Part shown: one piece after another, positions 42,863-54,471 of the stretch
Position numbering within the stretch: the stretch's first letter is position 1
How the letters are laid out: each line of letters opens with the position of its first letter
Assembly: GCA_015956445.1 (NCBI GenBank)
Contig: WIUZ02000001.1
Coordinates: 806,001-870,000 of the forward strand
Direction: 5' to 3'
Source of the DNA: Thelephora terrestris
Lineage: Eukaryota; Basidiomycota; Agaricomycetes; Thelephorales; Thelephoraceae
Length of the DNA: 64,000 bases
Position numbers and translations under genes: made by a program
The notes under the pieces: model-generated
Seen by the model: only the letters and a program-made list of their open reading frames with translations
Told to the model about the DNA's origin: nothing
Databases searched by the model: none

Positions 42863-45090
42863 TCAAAACTTGAATTCCTTCTCCTTTGCCTCACGTCGTC
42901 GCTCCATCTTTTGTTTTTTCTTCGCCATTTCAGACGCAACCATGTCCGAGAAATCCTCTCGGCTACCAGGAACTCCGGCGGAACCACGGCTCTGGGCGTC
43001 GTATTTCCGTCGAAGCTCGTCTTCTGTCATGTTCTCGAGCTCACTCGCGTCGATTGACACTTCCACTCCATCGGCCTTCCGCTGAGGGTAGGGAGCATAT
43101 CGGATCAACCCTATTGAACATTTACACTTCTTTAGAAAACTTACCTTCGTTCCTCGCTCTTCACCAAGCACCGGGAGGTTTTGCGCACTACCAGCGACAC
43201 CACCGATGTCATACGCACGGTCGCTTCCCATGAGACCGCGGACTGAAGATTGCCGTTCCGGCACGACCTGGTACAAGGAGCGAGAATCTCCGACATCCGT
43301 GACCCTCGACGCGTTCTTGCGCAACTCCAAAAAGTCCGGAGTCTCGAGGCCACCGGCGACGGTTGAGACGACAGATGCCATGCCTGACGGTGTCTCCAAA
43401 CCTGAGGGTGTTTGAAGCCCATCCGGTTGTGTTTCGGCAGCCTCTTCCTCCTCCTCTTCTTCCTCTTCCTCGCTTTCTTCCTCTTCTTCCTCTGAAAGTC
43501 GGAGCAAGGTCAGCGCATAAACCTGGGAAGCAAAAATAGACTTTACCATCTGGCTCGAGTTCTCCCCAAGTGGCCTTGTCCACAGGTTCGCCGAGCTGTT
43601 TAGATGTGGTTAAGCTTTATATCTCAGTTTCTCGGATAACTTACACTGGCGTCGTTCACTTTCGGAAGCACACCAAATACGTCACCGTACAATGGACGAT
43701 TGTATTCGTCTAACGGAGGTTTGCCCCAACCTCCAGGATGGAAGCCCCACTGAGCGCTACGACCAACGTTAAATCTAGACACGAAAGGACCGGTAAAAGA
43801 CGTACCCTTCAGGAATAGGGGAATTCAAACCAGGTATTCGCAACGTGGGATAACTCGGGGGCGGTCCAAATCGTTGCATGCTGATTAACCATGGTGGCGG
43901 GGCAAGAGGTGGAATTGACAACGCTTCCACCAGCTCAGTGGATAGTTCGCCCGGTCGCTTGTGCTTCAGTTGCGTCTCAAATTCTTTGCCTTCGTAATAC
44001 CTGAAAGTTAGAACAGATGTTAGATGAACGACAACGACGGATAAAGAGGGCGTACAGTTCACCAAAGCCAGTGACATTCGGCTTGGTCATAAACTTGAAG
44101 AACGCGTCATGAAGTTTCTGGTAATCGATATCGACCTTGCCCATCTTCGGTTGAACCCTTTCACGGGTCTTCGCCTTGAGAGACATGTTGGCTTCTTTTT
44201 CTTTGATCGCGTCTCTCATGGTCGCGATGCCGGTATCCGCAATGTAGGAAGGGAGTTGGAAAGGCGGCTTCTCGATACCTCGCTTTCCCTGAAGGTAGTC
44301 TCGTTTAGCACTCCAGTGAGCGGGGATAGGAACCGTGTTTCTGTAGCTTTTAAGTTGAAGCAGGAGCCGGGGATCCGAGGCCGTCACGTCCGTCCATTCA
44401 ACCGCCTCAGGTTTCTTGACGAGCTGCTTCAATTCAGCGACGGTCAGACGATTAAGTTTCCTCGCCTTCTTTTTCGATAGCGGTTTCTTCTCCCCCTCCG
44501 CGTCTGAATCGCCTTCAGAAGCCATATCATCGTCCGAGTAAATGATTTCTCCCTTAGTAGGACCTTCGTTTTTGACACCCTGAATGAGACCCAAAGATTT
44601 CGCATCGGTGAGACGGCGGACGCTTGAATAAGATAACGGAAATCGACGCACTGAAGTAACTTCAGGAGCTTGCTGGAAACGAGCAAGTACGTCGGCGAAC
44701 TCTTCAAATCCAGAGCCCTTTATATCCAACTGTTCAAATACGTACTCGACATCGTTAGGTGCCTCCTCCGACACCGGGGTAGGTTCCTCAGCTGACGGGT
44801 CATCTTGCTTTTGTGGGGAAGAACAAAAATCTCGGTCTTTGGGTCTAGAAGTGTGGCGAACGGACGCGACGCACGGGTTTATCCTTTTGCTCGGCCTTCT
44901 TCGCCCTCAGCTTTGCCCTGCGCTGCTGGTTTTTGGATTTGAAGGCCTTTCCATTCACGCCATTAATTTTCGTAATACCATCCGCTACTTGCGGCGGCAA
45001 GACTTGAGTGGCCATGAGGTGCTCGGGTCGGATGACGGTGGTTGGGCGTAAACCAGGAGGACGCGTTTCGGCTTGCCCTGTGACGACCAT
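42863..45090 (-). CDS. SF3B2: Splicing factor 3B subunit 2 (SAP145/Cus1)
   Basis: U2 snRNP protein at the branch point. Exon 1 includes MATQVLPPQVADGITKINGV (ATG 45015) and a basic RRAKLRAKKAEQKDKP. An ATG 25 codons upstream (45090) is in frame (MVVTGQAETRPPG), so the start is undecided. Exon 2 opens DDPSAEEPTPVSEEAPNDVE; then the DUF382/SAP145 core: VTASDPRLLLQLKSYRNTVP, IPAHWSAKRDYLQGKRGIEK, PPFQLPSYIADTGI. The PSP region follows: GELYYEGKEFETQLKHKRPG, SIPPLAPPPWLISMQRFGPP, PSYPTLRIPGLNSPIPEG, AQWGFHPGGWGKPPLDEYNR, PLYGDVFGVL. After a Glu-run come SVVSTVAGGLETPDFLELRK and the final REDFSDMVASEMAKKKQKME. All are strongly conserved in Sf3b2. Its stop is about 196 bp upstream of the LEU4 ATG, same strand. 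Confidence 0.92.
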
Positions 45091-45714
45091 CTACAAAATC
45101 CACGCACGATTCCATCTCTCTTCTTCAAGCTTCAACAACTGGTCTGTCAGCAAGGGATATCGCTACCCGAATATTCCAGCTTCCGATCAACAGCCAGGTC
45201 ATGGGGCTTCTGCACACGACTGCCCTGCAGCCTTTGGTTTGTTTTCAATAGCAAACTTACAGCCGAGCCACCGCGGTCACCAAGGCTCTCAGCTGCCACT
45301 GGTCATAAATATTCCAGCTTACAACTTCCTGGGCGTCCATACCTAAAGCAGGTTTGATAGAGCGTAACATGAGTGTGCGATTGAAGACATAAAAATAACG
45401 GAACGTTAGTAAAATAAATAAGGCAAAAAGAGCCCGACGTGAGCCGACGAACCACCGTCGAAGAGTAAGATAGAACTACCATAGGAATGAGGGTGAGGAA
45501 CATACAGACGGCAAAGGGTAGAGGCATTAAGGCCTAAAAAAACGAAGGCCAGGAGAGCTCGAGAGATAGAAAAGAAGAGGCAGGCGCTGCGTGGGGGACA
45601 AATTTGCAAGTAACGGTGAAAACAAAACGGCACCGAAGGAAGCTGGGGTGATAGGTATATACAGCAGGCTTCTACGGAAGTGGCTCCAGCAGTGGGACCC
45701 GACCGAGTCTCGCT
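45091..45714. other. Intergenic region, no recognised gene
   Basis: SF3B2 promoter at the left, arrestin-gene 3' UTR at the right. Plus-strand frames at 45008-45357 show no family resemblance. Confidence 0.5.
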
Positions 45715-48700
45715 TTAGGGTTCATAACCATACGCGTTACCGTTACCGTTTATATTTCTGGTCGACTCCTTCGAGGATAACTGCCTTGACGGGTGAGAGT
45801 TTGCTTGTTCCCTCAATGACCCCATGGATCCGACGTGTTGCAGTACCAGATATTGCGAGTGGGTGCGGTTATCCTCCTCCTTTGTCTGGTTGATGTAATC
45901 AACAGGGGGTCGGGGTCTCAGCGGGGGTGGAGTGGGAAGAGTATTGTTCGGGTTGACATTACTGAAGGCAGAGGCCGGGGTTTGTACCTGTTGAGGGTGG
46001 ACGGGAGGGGTGGTCACCTGGTCCCGAGCCTCATACTGAGCCTTCAATTGCGCCTTTTCCTCGGCAGCAGTCAGCGGACGTCCTGTGTGTGGGGGTGACG
46101 CGGGAGGATTATTTGCGTATCGCGCTGAAAGCTGTGCCTTCTCCTCGGAAGCGGTCAGGGGGCGTCCAGGTGAATTGGCCTGGATCGAGGGAGACCGTGG
46201 GAGGGGGGGCAGGGCCGAGCCACTACGGGTGGGGGTAAACGGTGGCATCCTGGTGGTCTGATTCTGAGCCTGTCGCGTGGTATCCTCGGCTTCAAACTTT
46301 TTCCTCAGCATCTCCTTCTCAGCCAACGCGTTCAAGGGAGCGGGCGGGTTGTCCATGGGTGGCGGAGGGGAGTTGCCTTGTGGCAGGGTGGTGGGGTTTT
46401 GTTGGGGATATGGCGACATGATCTGGAAGGGTTGGGGGGATGGCATGTACACGGGCGTCGGCATGGAGGTTAGGGGGGACGCAACGGTATTGGCAGCTGT
46501 ATCCTGAGCTTCGTAGTGCCTCCTCAAGCGTTCCTTCTCCGACAAGATGGGATGCTGAGATTCTGGAGTAAATGCAGGAGGATCATCTGGTCTGCCCGAG
46601 AATGAAGGAGGTTGTTGTAAGTTAGAAGATTGGGAAGTTGTTCCGACGTTGGGGTGATTAGAGGGATAGAGAGCGTCATAAGATATTGGTTCCGCTTGTA
46701 CATAGTCTTGTCCCTGGTTGCGTGAGGCTGCAGCTCTTGCGTCATAATATCGTTTCATCATCTCCTTCTCAGTCTGTGGGGGATATTGAGGTATAGCGGT
46801 AATCCTGTCGGGTGAAGATTGCAGTTGAGTGTCTTGTGGCTCGCGCCGCAGGGAGAGCATGGCGTCAGAATATAGAGCGGCTCCGACTGACACAGATTGT
46901 GATGTTGATTCTGGAGGAGGAGAGTAGGAAATCCCCTGTGTCCTGCTCACGGCGGCCTGTGCTTGATCATACAATCGCTGTTTTTCTTGTTCTGCGGTTG
47001 TCCAGGGTGGTGGCTTGGCGTTGGGACCCACCAGGATGGGGCCCGCATCGACATGCCCAACGGGCTAAATCAGAGTTAGCGATGCAATCAAGAATCATAA
47101 TCTCCACGAACCTGATGAAGGGGTGGGCTCGGCTCGGGTGGCGGTATCGACTGGATGCCTTGCACCTGTTCCACGCGAGCCACGGCACTCTCGTACAACC
47201 TCTTCTTTTCCTCCTCGGCAGTGAGCCACCGTTGATGCTGAGGCGAAAATAGAGGAGGCGAAGGTTGTTTGGGAGGAGACACTGGGTGAGGATTAACTGG
47301 CGATTCTTCTGGAATGTCATCACCCATGTTCGCAACCAACAACCGATTACGCCCACCGCTGGAGCCCGGACGAGTACCACTCGAACCCGGACGTCTCCCC
47401 CCGCTGGAATCAGGGCGCACATTGCTAGGGCCAACGATTCTAGGGTCTACGTAGCGACTTGGGGTAGTATTTGTGGGGAGGGTACCGCCGGATACTGTGT
47501 TCGGGGTAGCGCTTCCGACTCCGTAGCCAAATTCATCTGCCTTGTGACCACCATTGGCGGGTTGCGTGGGGGCGGTATTAAATTGAGGTGTCTTGTCTTG
47601 GCGCTCTTCGCTTGGACGACGCACGTATGGAGTCGCAACGAGAGCAGGCGGCTGAGGCTGTTGACCGGAAATCAAAGAGAGGTTCGGAACGGGGCCTATT
47701 CGCCTGCATGAAGGGTCAGCGCACTCGCAAAACTGGGATTCTCACGAGTTCGTCACCTTGCTGCCTCCAAAGAAACAGTCCTTGGGAAGGGATGATTTAG
47801 TCCGAGGAGGAGCGAACTAGGATTGGAGAAATGCTTACTTGGGCCAATTCGAAACCACAACGGGCAGGTCTATTGCAATCGGCAAACCAGTACCCATCAA
47901 AGCCTTTACGGAGAGAGCATAAGTGATATCGATGTGTCGTGCGGCGTTGATCGTGGCAGACGTGTGGTAGGAAGGCACAATACACGAAAGTTCGGTTCTG
48001 TGTTGAGTGCCACCATAAAGGGTCGCGTTAACGGGTACCTTCTGTTCGGCAATGTTGACCAGTTTGACTTGGGGGGCTCCTCTTTTGCCTCCAGCACCTG
48101 GTCCGGTACGGAAAACAGTTGATTCTCGAAGAGTGAACTCGAAACCGCGGAGGAGAATGGTGTTGAGACTATCGGCCTTGATTGTCGCGTTAACGGTTAT
48201 GCGATCGCCGGGGCCATAGCACGTTTGGCCGCGTTGAACGATGAGGGTGACGCCATCTTGAATGATGTTACGGGTCTCTGGCTGGGAGTAGATGGGCCAT
48301 GTGGAATGAAGCTCGTGTTTGTCGATGATAATTTGAGAGGCGGTCGAAACAACGGTGGATTTGTCGCGTCGGAAGAATCCTCTAAAAAATGGATGAGTAT
48401 GTGACCGGGAAACAAAATGGGAGCTACGCACTTTTTCCCCTTGATACAAATCATAGCAATCAATTCGTACTTGATCCCGGCTAGAGCGCCAATGAGCGAC
48501 TGGATGTGAAGACTTTTTGAGATGAAACCTGCCTCCTTTCTCGAGAGCAATTGTTGGAGGTAATGATTCAGGGATGCGGATATAAAACGGAAAATCTTGC
48601 TATATCATCGTTGAGAAGGATAGAAATGGACAGAAGGCAAGAAAAAGGAGGTACCGGGCGTAAGATTCCGTACTCTCCATCCGGCCCCGTCCAGAGGTTG

Positions 48701-49181
48701 ATGGGACTCTGGCCGACATAGTCAAAGAAGGTCCCCACCTGGCCACCACCAGGAAGGACTTCGACCTTCCTGAGCTCAATTCTGACCCATTTTGCCTTGA
48801 CGCCCTGCTGGCCGGCACGAACTTCGATAGCCTGTTTGGCAAGAGGATTGTTAGGATGTCCCATGAGCTAGAGGTTAGCGAAAGCGGATCTAACCCCTTT
48901 GACGGCGGCCTGGGGCCTATCAGCACCGGGTGGGATACCAGGATAGCCTTTTGAAGGAAGGTGAGAATTCGGCGAGTCTGTCGCGGCAGGATTGGCAGGG
49001 TCGTATCTCTACTGACCTTGGACGAAGTCAACGTTAGGAGGTGGGCGTAACGTGCTAAGATGACGTGGTAAACAAAATAGAGAATTGAGTAAGAATATTC
49101 CAGACTCACAGTGTTGCCTGAGACATCCAGGGCAAGGACGGAGGAGGTGAGGGGGAGCTTGCCTGACTGTGTGTATGACAA
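45715..49181 (-). CDS. Arrestin-like protein with repeated charged tail motifs
   Basis: The N-terminal arrestin fold is seen in exons SGKLPLTSSVLALDVSGNT (about 49165), KAKWVRIELRKVEVLPGGGQ, DYVGQSPINLWTGPDGEYG, PFYIRIPESLPPTIALEKGA, IKYELIAMICIKGKKGFFRR and YGPGDRITVNATIKADSLNT, then PSYHTSATINAARHIDITYA. Arrestin-related proteins are adaptors, often for ubiquitin ligases at membranes. The tail (about 47700-45715) is Pro/Gln/Ser-rich with seven copies of a motif like TAEEEKKRLYESAVARVEQ, TAEQEKQRLYDQAQAAVSRT, LSEKERLRRHYEAQDTA, TAAEEKAQLKAQYEARDQ. I see no PPxY motif. The first exon has no ATG in frame (49181 is a TTG), so a start exon upstream is missing from this model; ATG 49667 (MGLLRTTL, then GTGAGT) is one candidate. 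Confidence 0.78.
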
Positions 49182-49199
49182 GTGTTCAAACGTTCACGT

Positions 49200-50140
49200 C
49201 CAGCACCCAAGCGATCACTTCTTTTGATCCGTGACAGTGCCTGTCACACTGAGTCACACTTTTTCCAATCGCGGGATCCGGCGGGAACCCTTTCCCTGCA
49301 CTCGCTTGGTGGGCTGTTTGAGGAAATGCTGGAACGAGTACATCCGCCCCGCGGGAACAAATCGCAGGAGGACAGCGATTTACTGCGTGTGTACTATAGA
49401 GCGCTCAGACGCATATTATACCCGAGCCAAGTGCGCGGCGAAAGGACGGAATGCAAATTTTGTGATCCTGCGATCCTCTGGGACGGAAGGAAATGGAACA
49501 TTTGGCCAGAACTGCGAGATACGCGACACCCCACCGTCACGCCAGCGAACTCCGTTGCAGTAGACTATCCTGGGTTCCTCGGCTACGGAAACCTTTGCGG
49601 TACCGGTGGCCGTGAGCGGTCTTGGGATTGATCAGATAACTCACCAAAGTGGTGCGCAGCAGCCCCATCTCCAATCAGGTAAGTAGAGGATACATCACTA
49701 CTCCCCCCGAGCTGTCCTCTTCACCTCTTCATCAACCCAGTTCATTTCTGAGAGCGCCCAAATGACGTTTTGCGTCTCATTGAAACACCGACGAAAAGAG
49801 GCCGTGATGATCATTTGCTAATCGTCCGCCATCCCAGTCGCTCGTTCTTTACTGTCCAATAGACTTCCTTCACGGCGCCGGAGCAGTGACCCTACGGAAC
49901 GACGACGCAAGATAACTTTCCTTAAACCTCCCAAGTCTAACGACGAAAGCACTGGTGGCGGTATAGCCAAGCATAGCCACCTCGATTGGATGCAAAAAAA
50001 CCTTCGAGACAGAAGGACTAGCTGTTACGGTGACGTGGTAAAACTCACTTTTGTAGCTCGGGGGATGTGGATGCCGGCCCGTACGGCTTTGAACGAACGA
50101 TACGGAACTGCTCAGGCCCATGAGCTAGGCCGCAAGATCT
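49200..50140. other. Gap; may contain the missing first exon of the arrestin gene
   Basis: Nearly 1 kb without a recognised gene. It carries a 17-bp hairpin-like sequence (GTGACAG, 3 bp, CTGTCAC) at 49231-49247 and a minus-strand ATG followed by a good donor at about 49667-49644. Confidence 0.4.
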
Positions 50141-52097
50141 GTGACGAACAAGCGCCCTACTCCAGTTGAACACTCGGGAATGGAGTTGCACTCTCTCATA
50201 CACAGGCTACTTTCCTGGCGCTATGGGCGCTACTTTTTCCCGCGCCCGAACGTCAAAAACTGGGGTGCAGTGCTCAAGATTAGGAGCGATATCAGCACCG
50301 TACTTCAAACGGCGGAAGTTGGCGTTGAGGATCTATTCGTAATGGAAGAAAACTCCTATCCAACACTGCTGGCAGCAGCCTCCTCAGGTGACATTTTGCC
50401 ACTGGCAATGCAGACTACAGTATTGCGCACTCGAGTAAGGGCTTTCCTGTTGCGTGAAAGCTTCACCCGAGTTTCACATGGGGCATTACCATTCCAGAGG
50501 AATCCCGTTATGGACGGGCACACAGCTGCCCCGCCGGTTATTTTCGTGCACCTGATCTGATGCCGTCGCTTTGGGGTACACAGCAGCAGCTTTCATGGCC
50601 ATCAGGAACTCCACATCCGCCAAGGCGGGCAACCGATCCCTCCATATCATTTTTAGCTCAATCGCTTGTCAGATCCACGGACATGGCGGAACACTTTGTC
50701 ATCACAGCGCCTGTCCCTATCTTCAATCCGTTGGCAGACGACCTCATGGCTCTTCTGGCTTAAGTTGGGAGCCCTAATATCACTCGCCCTATTGTTGCTG
50801 TTTCTGTGTTCTTCTGGAGGTTAACAACCTCCGTGGCACGTTCGCTTGCACGGAGTATACTCTGACCAGTGGACTGGCTAAGGGCGAAAATCTCGTCCAG
50901 CCCTTCGACGGTGAGCAAGTAAACTGTCGTTGAAGGTTTCGCTCCTCTTTCGACACAGGCTATGCGCAGATCTCCAGCCTGAGGTTTCCAAGAATTGTGG
51001 GACTTTCACAGGGAAAAATGTAACGATGATAGCTCGGATCATCCCTGTGGTCCTGGACACAGTTTGCGTTCGCATACCCTCTTCGTTTTACCATTACACG
51101 TGTTTTGCACCTTTGATTTCAACGGACCGCAGCTCGACGGACTCGGAGGACCTAGCACAATGCATCTTTGTCCTGACTTTGGGCTGACTGCAGAAGCGCA
51201 CGAAGCATCCGCTAACAATACCCTTTCGCCCTCCATGTTCACCCGGAATTTGGACCATTCCCGACTGTCTCAGGATCACCAGAAAAGGATCACCGAGCGT
51301 ATGCAGTTCTGCACCCAGGAGCGGATGGCACATGCCGTTATCACATCGAGTTTGCTCCGACAGTCAACCATGCGCCGAGACGGGAGAGAGGTGGCACAGA
51401 GGTCGCCGTCTTGGCTGACACAGTCATACGGGTGCTACCGCTTTACCCTCGCTTTCCGGTGTCCGCATTTGGTCCTACATCCACACCGCGTACACGTTAT
51501 CCAGGGTGGCCGATCCCCGCTCGTTCCATACCACCAACTGTCACTTACATGACCACTTTCGCGACAATACGCACGAAGTTTCGATGGAGGAATTCACCAT
51601 GGCATGGGAGAGCAATATTGCGGACTTGCCGGGGGGTTGCGTCATTTCTCCATTCGCACCAGGGGTGGTACTTGTTCTTGCACCCCGATCACCTTCGCGC
51701 CCACAATCTTTTACCATCGGACACTTTCCTTGATTGCAGGACTCGTGGATCGTGGCTGGCAGTTCCACGCTCTCTGGTTACTCAGCCTACCTTGGATGCC
51801 TGTCGAGTCCAAATTGTTCGTCCCCCGGTTGGAACACGTACCTCTCCTGGAGGAACTTCGTCTTAGCGTCCGACGCTCTCACCTGTCGATAACTATGGAT
51901 CACCCACTTCCATGTCTCGTCCTACGGAACTTGTCGGTTCTCGAAGTTCCAGTCCACGCTTCAACATCTCTGAGACGAGCATCCGAGAGCTTGGGTTTTT
52001 AGAGGAATGGCCTGGGTCCTGGGGACCGACGGCCGGATCTCTCGAACCTCACACGACTAAGGTAGAGGAACTTATCGTTTGGTCACGAACGAACTGA
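50141..52097 (+). pseudogene. Probable decayed F-box/LRR-type gene
   Basis: Plus-strand frames at 50560-50763 (FLAQSLVRSTDMAEHFVITA, then PVPIFNPLADDLMALL) and 51740-52002 (FVPRLEHVPLLEELRLSVRR, CLVLRNLSVLEVPVHASTSL) have the Leu spacing and wording of mushroom F-box/LRR proteins, and several frames between them are open for 100-180 codons. I could not join them into one sensible reading frame, no F-box is visible, and stops and frame changes separate every block. Either a dead member of that family or a fast-evolving gene whose introns I failed to place. Confidence 0.35.
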
Positions 52098-52727
52098 CAC
52101 CTTGAATTTCTTCCTTAAGAGCAGTGTGGCGTTCTTCCTCTGGATTAAGCTCCTAATTACCTCGAGGTGCTTGTACATCGGGAAGCGATACACGTCCGCC
52201 CCTCCGTCAGGCGAATGGAGACGATGTCAGGCTGGCCCTCGGGTCCCATTTCCCACGCAAAGATTCACGGCGCCCCGATAGCTCAAACCGATGGTTGATC
52301 TCGGTTTCAATGTCAGGTCACGACGATCACTTTAGGCAGCCCTTGATACACTCGATTCGCTCCATTGCATCGCCCGTTGTTCGATCCGACCCTGCACAGC
52401 GCTCGTCGGGTTTCTCCGTTTCTTGCCCCTTTTGTAAAGTTCCCCCATCATCCTAGATTATACGAAACAACGGGTCGTTTACGGGTTTCCCAAACAAATA
52501 ATAAAGATAAATGGGACTTCGTTGTTTGTGCTCCGGCATGTAAAGTAGGATCTATATGTTGTGTGTTCCAGAGTTCCCATTGAGTTTTCTTCGTCACGTT
52601 TCTTATCATTCGGAAAGCGATGGCAGGGAGAGAAGATACAACAACATCCTAGATCAACATCATAACGCATTTCCGACATACCACCACAGCGGATAAAGCA
52701 AACCAACAAACGGCCAAAATAAACCCA
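52098..52727. other. Gap without a recognised gene
   Basis: Probably the 3' UTR of the TLC-domain gene at its right end (AT-rich, 52500-52700). Nothing else seen. Confidence 0.5.
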
Positions 52728-54048
52728 TCACTCCAATTTGCGGTGCGAAACCTGGGGCTCGGATTTCGCTTCTGATCCGGACATCCTCTTCTTAAATCCC
52801 TTCAGTATAGCGATCATCCTGACCCAGTCATCAGAGATACGTGACGGAGGAAACCGCCGAACGATGGACGTACCAGATCCAATTGAGCGATTGCAAAACC
52901 GCGTTACCGCACGCGTAATACAATGATACAGCGAGCGGCACCTCGTTACGGACTTGGAGCACAGTCCGGAAGAACTCAAAGGACTTTTTGATCGAGGGTC
53001 AGTCGGTTTGGGGTCACTTTCACTCGCCGGTGGCACTGAACCGGGCGACGGATGTGTACGCACAATGAAACCCCCGTATATAATCCTCAACGCGATGAAT
53101 GAGAGGAGCAAGAAGCACCCGTTGATCAGTTGAATCCTGCTTCCGCTAAAGCCGGATTTATCCATATACCTGGGGGGAAAAACAAATTAGGATCAACAAA
53201 GGGACCCATGTGGAGGGGGGTTACCAATGTAAATTCAAGAAGATTGTGCTCCTGTGGGGTGGACATCAGTACGTACAAACGGGTGTCAAGTGATGGATTT
53301 ACCCCTCCCAGAGTAAGCATCGGACGGCGTAATAAGCCAAGAATGGGCGCTGGGTAGATCATCAGCTACGATCTTCACAAGGACTTTGGGCAATCTTACG
53401 AAACACAAGAAATACACAAAGAAACACGCTGTACCTGCGGATCTCCGCTGGTAAATCCGTGCAACCGATCGATTGTCCGCAAAATGACACGAACCGTGAG
53501 CCACAAAGCCAAAAGCCTCAAAATGGGTGATCGTGTCGATGGTATCCCATAGGAAGTACCCAGCCGCGATGGCGAAGAGAGTCCCGGCCCGTTCATCCCA
53601 GCCAAATGCGCGGTCTGCAGACAGAGCAGGGGAATCGAGGCATCGGATGGCCAAGGGAATCACAAACGCTACGTGGATCAATGAAACGCCACGACAATTC
53701 CTGAATGGCGCACGGTGTGGGCAACGATCAGTTTCCCGTTACATTTACATACAGGCACACACTGAAAAGGAAGAGCCCAGCGCGTGAAAAGAATATTTGG
53801 GCTCACCATTTGTTCCTGGTCTTCCTGTCTAGGTCGCCGTAAATCCTGTTGAAGAACAGACGGCTGAGGCCCGGGACGAATACTGTTCTCGCGAGGTTGA
53901 ACAGCACGAAAGAATACACCATGACATCGAAATGCGGTCCCAGGTTCTCGAGTCCAAACACGCCCGCCACCGGGCGAGAGATCTCTCGAAAGAGGTAGTC
54001 ACACGCCTCGAAAGCGGACGTGAACTTGTCTAAAAGGTGCGCCATCAT
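52728..54048 (-). CDS. TLC-domain multispan membrane protein (TMEM56/DUF887-like)
   Basis: Start at one of two adjacent ATGs (54048): MMAHLLDKFTSAFEACDYLF, then HFDVMVYSFVLFNLARTVFV. Later exons give FIHVAFVIPLAIRCLDSPAL, FAIAAGYFLWDTIDTITHFE, FGFVAHG, SVFLCVFLVFRPFLAYYAVR, CLLWELSTPFLNIHW, RIQLINGCFLLLSFIALRII, FFRTVLQVRNEVPLAVSLYY and NAVLQSLNWIW. This is the TLC order: long helices, a G-YFLWDT segment, an HG turn, LWE-STPF-N--W. Six to seven membrane segments. TLC proteins include ceramide synthases, but the Lag1 double-His motif is not seen, so I place this with the TMEM56-like branch of unclear function (lipid handling has been proposed). About six introns; the last ends before RMIAILKGFKKRMSG. 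Confidence 0.8.
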
Positions 54049-54471
54049 CGAAATCCGAGGGCTGGACTCGTCTTCTCAACGATAAGGAGCAGGGAAGGAA
54101 TCGTGCGGGGGGACAGGAGGCAGACGGACAGACGGACGGAAGGTAGCTTGAAAAGTGGTCCCACATGCGAGCACGATGTGGGCGCGATGAGATAAATATC
54201 AGCTAAGTGCCGAGTAATGTTCGGCTGTTGGGTCGAGAGCATGCGCTTCGGGACTTCGGGACGCGTTCCATGTTCCATGTTGCGTGTACTATACAGTGGG
54301 TACACCAATCGTGAATCACACCAGTCTAGACATGTATGAGTCATTCTATTCATAACGATACAATAACGCGGGACAAGAGGGTCTGGATGCACTCAGATAC
54401 AGGAAGGCAGTGGTGCGGAGGGGCACAATAGGATCATCGACAAGAGGACCAAGAACAAAGACAGAATGAGA
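54049..54471. other. Promoter of the TLC gene; short CAGACGGA microsatellite
   Basis: Contains an imperfect CAGACGGA repeat at 54119-54144 about 80 bp before the TLC start. No gene recognised. Confidence 0.5.

Noticed and set aside
49231-49247. GTGACAG-TGC-CTGTCAC inverted repeat
   Set aside because: A single 7-bp palindrome in a kilobase of filler is expected by chance, and no family of sites is seen.
54119-54144. CAGACGGA microsatellite as a regulatory array
   Set aside because: Too short and imperfect; ordinary slippage.
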